DNA from: Bacteroidota bacterium | Lineage (GTDB): Bacteria > Bacteroidota > Bacteroidia > Bacteroidales > GCA-2748055 | NCBI GenBank assembly: GCA_024640885.1 | Contig: JAHEEC010000002.1 | Span: 34,066-98,065, forward strand | Length of the DNA stretch: 64,000 nt | Direction of reading: 5' to 3' | Shown here: one piece after another, positions 61,436 to 64,000 of the stretch | Layout: the number at the start of each line of letters is the position of its first letter | Position numbering within the stretch: position 1 is the stretch's first letter | Notes under the pieces: model-generated | Database searches by the model: none | The model's input: only the letters and a program-made list of their open reading frames with translations | Told to the model about the DNA's origin: nothing | Made by a program: the position numbers and the translations under genes

Positions 61436-62842
61436 TTAGGGGATTAGTCGCATGGCTTCCGGGTCCCAGTTTACCGGTTTTCCCTGGTAGTAGCTTTCAT
61501 TGGCAAGCAGGGCGGCTCCCGCTGCCCGCAAGCCGAAGGTCGCGTCTTCCGTGATCTTTTTTACGCCCCTTACCCCCTGGAAAAAATTATAGAAGTGGTC
61601 ATAATGTCCCCCTTTATAATCCCGTGGAGCTTCCCAAACGGTCTCGCCGATATTCAGGTCAGTGGATCTCGTTCCCGGAAATTCTTCATCATAGGCTGCC
61701 CTGATCTTTTTCTGGTTTTCTTCCGTGTGTGAAATCAGGGAATACCCTCCCGGCTTCATATCCAGTTTGGAACGTACAAGCCTTACCCTGTCGGAGTCAA
61801 CCTCCATATCTCCTTCGGTGCCCACCAGCCGGAAACCACCTCCACCGCCGTTCCCGGCTATGAAATTGACCCTGAATGCAGCGTTGAACGCAGCGTGGGT
61901 CTTAGTCTCCGGATAGTCATACAGGGTAATGGTCACATCCGGGACATCCCTGCCATCTTTCCAGTATCTCAATCCCCCGGTGGCCTGGGCCCGGTTGGGT
62001 CCGTTTGAACTCAGAATGAAGTTCAGCGTCGAAAATGCATGGACAAAGAGGTCCCCTGCAACACCAGTTCCGTAATCCCTGTAGTTCCTCCATCGGAAGA
62101 AGCGCACAAGGTCAAAGGGAACCTTTGGTGCACCGCCCAGAAAAGTATCAAAATCCACCGTATCGGGATTGGCATCGGGAGGGATGGGATATTGCCAGGC
62201 CCCTTCAGAGGAGTAACGGTCGTTGTACATATCCAGCATCACGATCTGCCCGATGGCCCCTTCTTCATAGAGTTGTTTGGCCTTTTCATTTCCCAGGGAT
62301 GACATGCCCTGGCTTCCCACCTGGAGCACCCTGCCGCTCTCCTGCTGTGCCTTGATGAGTTCATGGCCCTCTTCAAAGTTCTGGACCATCGGTTTTTCGC
62401 AATAGACCGCCTTCCCTGATTTCAGGGCCTCTATGCTGATCCTTTTATGCCAGTGGTCAGGAGTAGCGATGATCACCGCGTCCACATCCTTTCGCTCAAG
62501 GATCTCCCGGTAATCCCTTGTCAGGAAAAGCTCCTCTCCCCATAACTCTGTGGCCCTTTCGAGCCTCCCCTTATAGAGGTCACATACAGCCACCAGTTTT
62601 ACCCCGGGAACCTCCAGGGCGGCGGTTGTATCATAGATCCCCTGGATTCCGGAACCGATCAGGGCCAGGTTTACCTGGTCATTGGCAGAAAAGTTGACCG
62701 GGTCATAGTTCCTGGGATTGATCCTGAACCTCTCACTGCCAGTCCCGGCCAATAGAAGAGGGGAGGAGGAAACCAGGGCTGTGCCCATGATGGATTTCTT
62801 CAGGAAAGATCTTCTTGAATTCTGATGTTCATACTTTTTCAT
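61436..62842 (-). CDS. Gfo/Idh/MocA oxidoreductase with Tat-type signal
   Basis: 468 residues. The N-terminus SRRSFLKKSIMGTALVSSSPLLLAG is a twin-arginine type signal, so the enzyme is probably exported folded with its NAD(P). Rossmann motif LALIGSGIQGI, VCDLYKGR, IATPDHWHKRISIEALKSGKAVYCEKP (CEKP with the catalytic Lys), and the C-terminal GFRLVGTEGDMEVD sheet. Substrate likely a sugar or sugar-like compound, unspecified. First gene of the pair with the PIG-L deacetylase. Confidence 0.88.
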   Translation of the reverse strand: MKKYEHQNSRRSFLKKSIMGTALVSSSPLLLAGTGSERFRINPRNYDPVNFSANDQVNLALIGSGIQGIYDTTAALEVPGVKLVAVCDLYKGRLERATELWGEELFLTRDYREILERKDVDAVIIATPDHWHKRISIEALKSGKAVYCEKPMVQNFEEGHELIKAQQESGRVLQVGSQGMSSLGNEKAKQLYEEGAIGQIVMLDMYNDRYSSEGAWQYPIPPDANPDTVDFDTFLGGAPKVPFDLVRFFRWRNYRDYGTGVAGDLFVHAFSTLNFILSSNGPNRAQATGGLRYWKDGRDVPDVTITLYDYPETKTHAAFNAAFRVNFIAGNGGGGGFRLVGTEGDMEVDSDRVRLVRSKLDMKPGGYSLISHTEENQKKIRAAYDEEFPGTRSTDLNIGETVWEAPRDYKGGHYDHFYNFFQGVRGVKKITEDATFGLRAAGAALLANESYYQGKPVNWDPEAMRLIP

Positions 62843-62876
62843 GGATCAAGGTTTTATAGGTATGGTGAAGGTGAGC

Positions 62877-62907
62877 GAAATTTACTTTTTTTTCTCGGGT
62901 ATCCAAA
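62877..62907 (-). promoter_or_regulatory. Possible promoter for the Gfo/Idh-PIG-L pair
   Basis: On the minus strand TTTG (62907-62904), 19-base spacer, TAAATTTC (62884-62877; 7 of 8 to TAnnTTTG). It lies 34 bases before the oxidoreductase ATG and after the stop of the upstream aldo/keto reductase gene. Confidence 0.5.
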
Positions 62908-62959
62908 AAGGGATGCGTCCCGGCCGGTTTTCTCAGATTCGCCAGGGAGCCTCCTCCTT

Positions 62960-64000
62960 TTAACCTTTAAATATCTCCATGATCTGCTCCATCTCCTCAG
63001 GAATGGATATCTGCTGGGGGCATTTTTCCAGGCAGACGCCACAACCGGTGCAGCTTGAGGCTCTTTGCGTTTCGGCAAGCAGCCTGAAATACCTCACTTT
63101 TGCACCCCTGTCGTTGAGCATAAAGTGATCATTGATAAGCATGAAGTTGCGGGGAATATCAACCCCTTCGGGACAGGGCATGCAATAGCCGCAGGAGGTG
63201 CAATTTACTTTTTGCAAATTGTTGATGATGCGGATGACCTGCTGGATGGCCCGGTCCTCTTCTCCGGTCCATGAAAGATCGGCAACCCGGTTTGCCAGTT
63301 CAAGGTTCTCCAGCACATGATCCATATGGGTCATGCCGCTTAACACCACGGATATTTCAGGATGCTTCCACAGCCACCTGAGGGCCCAATCCACCTCACT
63401 TCTTCCCGGGTCCGTAAGGTGGAGAACCTCCCGGGCTTCCCCCGGAAGACCCTGGACCAGTGCTCCTCCCCGCAATGGTTCCATGGCCACCACTGCGATA
63501 TCCTTCCCTGATGCATATTCAAGGCCCTCCTTTCCCGCCTGGAAGTGCTCGTCAAAATAGTTGTACATGATCTGGCAAAAAACCCAGTCATATGCATCGA
63601 TAATCTCCCTGAATAGATCAATTTCGTCATGAAATGAGAATCCGGCGTATCGGATCTTCCCCGATTGAAGCGCATGATCGAGGAACTCGAAGACCCCGAG
63701 GCGGGTCATCTTGTCCCAGGTGCCCCGGTTCAGCGAATGGAGCAGGTAAAAGTCGATGGTGCCCGTATCCAGCCTTGCCAGCTGCTCCTCCAGGAGCCGG
63801 TCCATGTCCGCCCTGGATTCCACCAGCCAGCAGGGAAGCTTGGTAGCCAGGTGGACCCTTTCCCTGTACCCGTTTTTCAGGGCTTTTGCCAGGAAAGGCT
63901 CACTTGAACCTGCTTTGGAGAAGTCCTCGGCGTGGTAGGGATATGCAGTGTCAATATAATTCACGCCACTGTCAATGGCATGGCGGATCATTCGGGTGGC
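62960..64000 (-). CDS. Aldo/keto reductase with C-terminal [4Fe-4S] domain (partial, 5' end beyond window)
   Basis: The frame is open to the window's right edge; the usual N-terminal strand (about 30-40 residues) is missing. Present: DTAYPYHAED (catalytic Asp and Tyr region), HLATKLPCW (catalytic Lys), DFYLLHSLNRGTW, and the NADPH-loop region. The C-terminal 80 residues add cysteine clusters CTSCGYCMPCPEGVDIP and CTGCGVCLEKCP, typical of ferredoxin-linked aldo/keto reductases in anaerobes. Substrate unknown. Confidence 0.9.
   Translation of the reverse strand, partial: ATRMIRHAIDSGVNYIDTAYPYHAEDFSKAGSSEPFLAKALKNGYRERVHLATKLPCWLVESRADMDRLLEEQLARLDTGTIDFYLLHSLNRGTWDKMTRLGVFEFLDHALQSGKIRYAGFSFHDEIDLFREIIDAYDWVFCQIMYNYFDEHFQAGKEGLEYASGKDIAVVAMEPLRGGALVQGLPGEAREVLHLTDPGRSEVDWALRWLWKHPEISVVLSGMTHMDHVLENLELANRVADLSWTGEEDRAIQQVIRIINNLQKVNCTSCGYCMPCPEGVDIPRNFMLINDHFMLNDRGAKVRYFRLLAETQRASSCTGCGVCLEKCPQQISIPEEMEQIMEIFKG

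Noticed and set aside
1..64000. Prophage, transposon or genomic island
   Set aside because: No integrase, transposase, terminal repeats or tRNA sites were seen; genes are mostly housekeeping, and nothing looked compositionally out of place except the AT-rich gap near 25650-25800.

Overview
The window is a gene-dense stretch of a Bacteroidota chromosome, most likely a free-living member of the Bacteroidales/Marinilabiliales side of the phylum. This rests on several traits seen together: a type IX secretion (T9SS) C-terminal sorting domain, a GldB homologue beside nadE, a fused MurF-alanine racemase, DUF1573 and head-GIN proteins, an LptF/G-type permease after tgt, and TAnnTTTG promoter boxes with little sign of Shine-Dalgarno sequences. 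I saw no rRNA, tRNA, CRISPR array, insertion sequence or prophage. No gene-free stretch exceeds 300 bases; the longest gaps (26308-26548, 27029-27311, 45004-45259) hold regulatory elements or a terminator.

Layout. 1-5376 (+) is a tryptophan operon, trpE(partial)-G-D-C-F-B-A, which covers chorismate to tryptophan. 5400-18447 (-) carries envelope and housekeeping genes: two small exported proteins, D-Ala-D-Ala ligase, an RluA-type pseudouridine synthase, a T9SS cargo protein, a membrane PASTA protein, a flavin oxidoreductase, a large GT-C membrane protein, rpmH, rsmG, a sigma factor and a GT2 glycosyltransferase. 18532-25215 holds tgt, a lipopolysaccharide-export type permease, a biotin-dependent carboxyltransferase with its biotin carrier, ispE on the other strand, and dnaB.

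25212-27028 (-) holds the most unusual content: three neighbouring genes for small exported proteins built on a 19-residue repeat with core LExWMxxPFE. Two are clear paralogues and share a two-box upstream element at identical spacing; the third shows a recent 57-bp internal tandem duplication. I do not recognise the family. A divergent head-GIN lipoprotein gene follows.

28230-39696 holds rsmI, tdk, murF-alr, a GT2-GT4 fusion, a late lipid A type acyltransferase, a Crp/Fnr regulator, nadE, an outer-membrane barrel and gldB. 39671-50016 (-) holds an MFS exporter, a family 3 glycoside hydrolase, a barrel protein, a voltage-gated-type K+ channel with a C-terminal zinc ribbon, a 55-residue two-cluster ferredoxin with its own promoter and terminator, an M20 peptidase and a 1093-residue PD40/beta-barrel protein with a degenerate peptidase-like front end. 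50191-64000 holds a DUF1573 protein, a TlpA-like lipoprotein, meaB, an odd thioredoxin-fold protein, ppk1, an NfeD/SPFH pair, a class C beta-lactamase-like hydrolase, lpdA, a PIG-L deacetylase with a Tat-type Gfo/Idh oxidoreductase, and a truncated ferredoxin-tailed aldo/keto reductase.

Themes: amino-acid, isoprenoid and cofactor synthesis; cell-wall and glycan assembly; and many outer-membrane or exported proteins. The carboxyltransferase/biotin carrier pair and MeaB suggest methylmalonyl-CoA/propionate metabolism. All functional calls come from motif recognition by eye; no database search was run.
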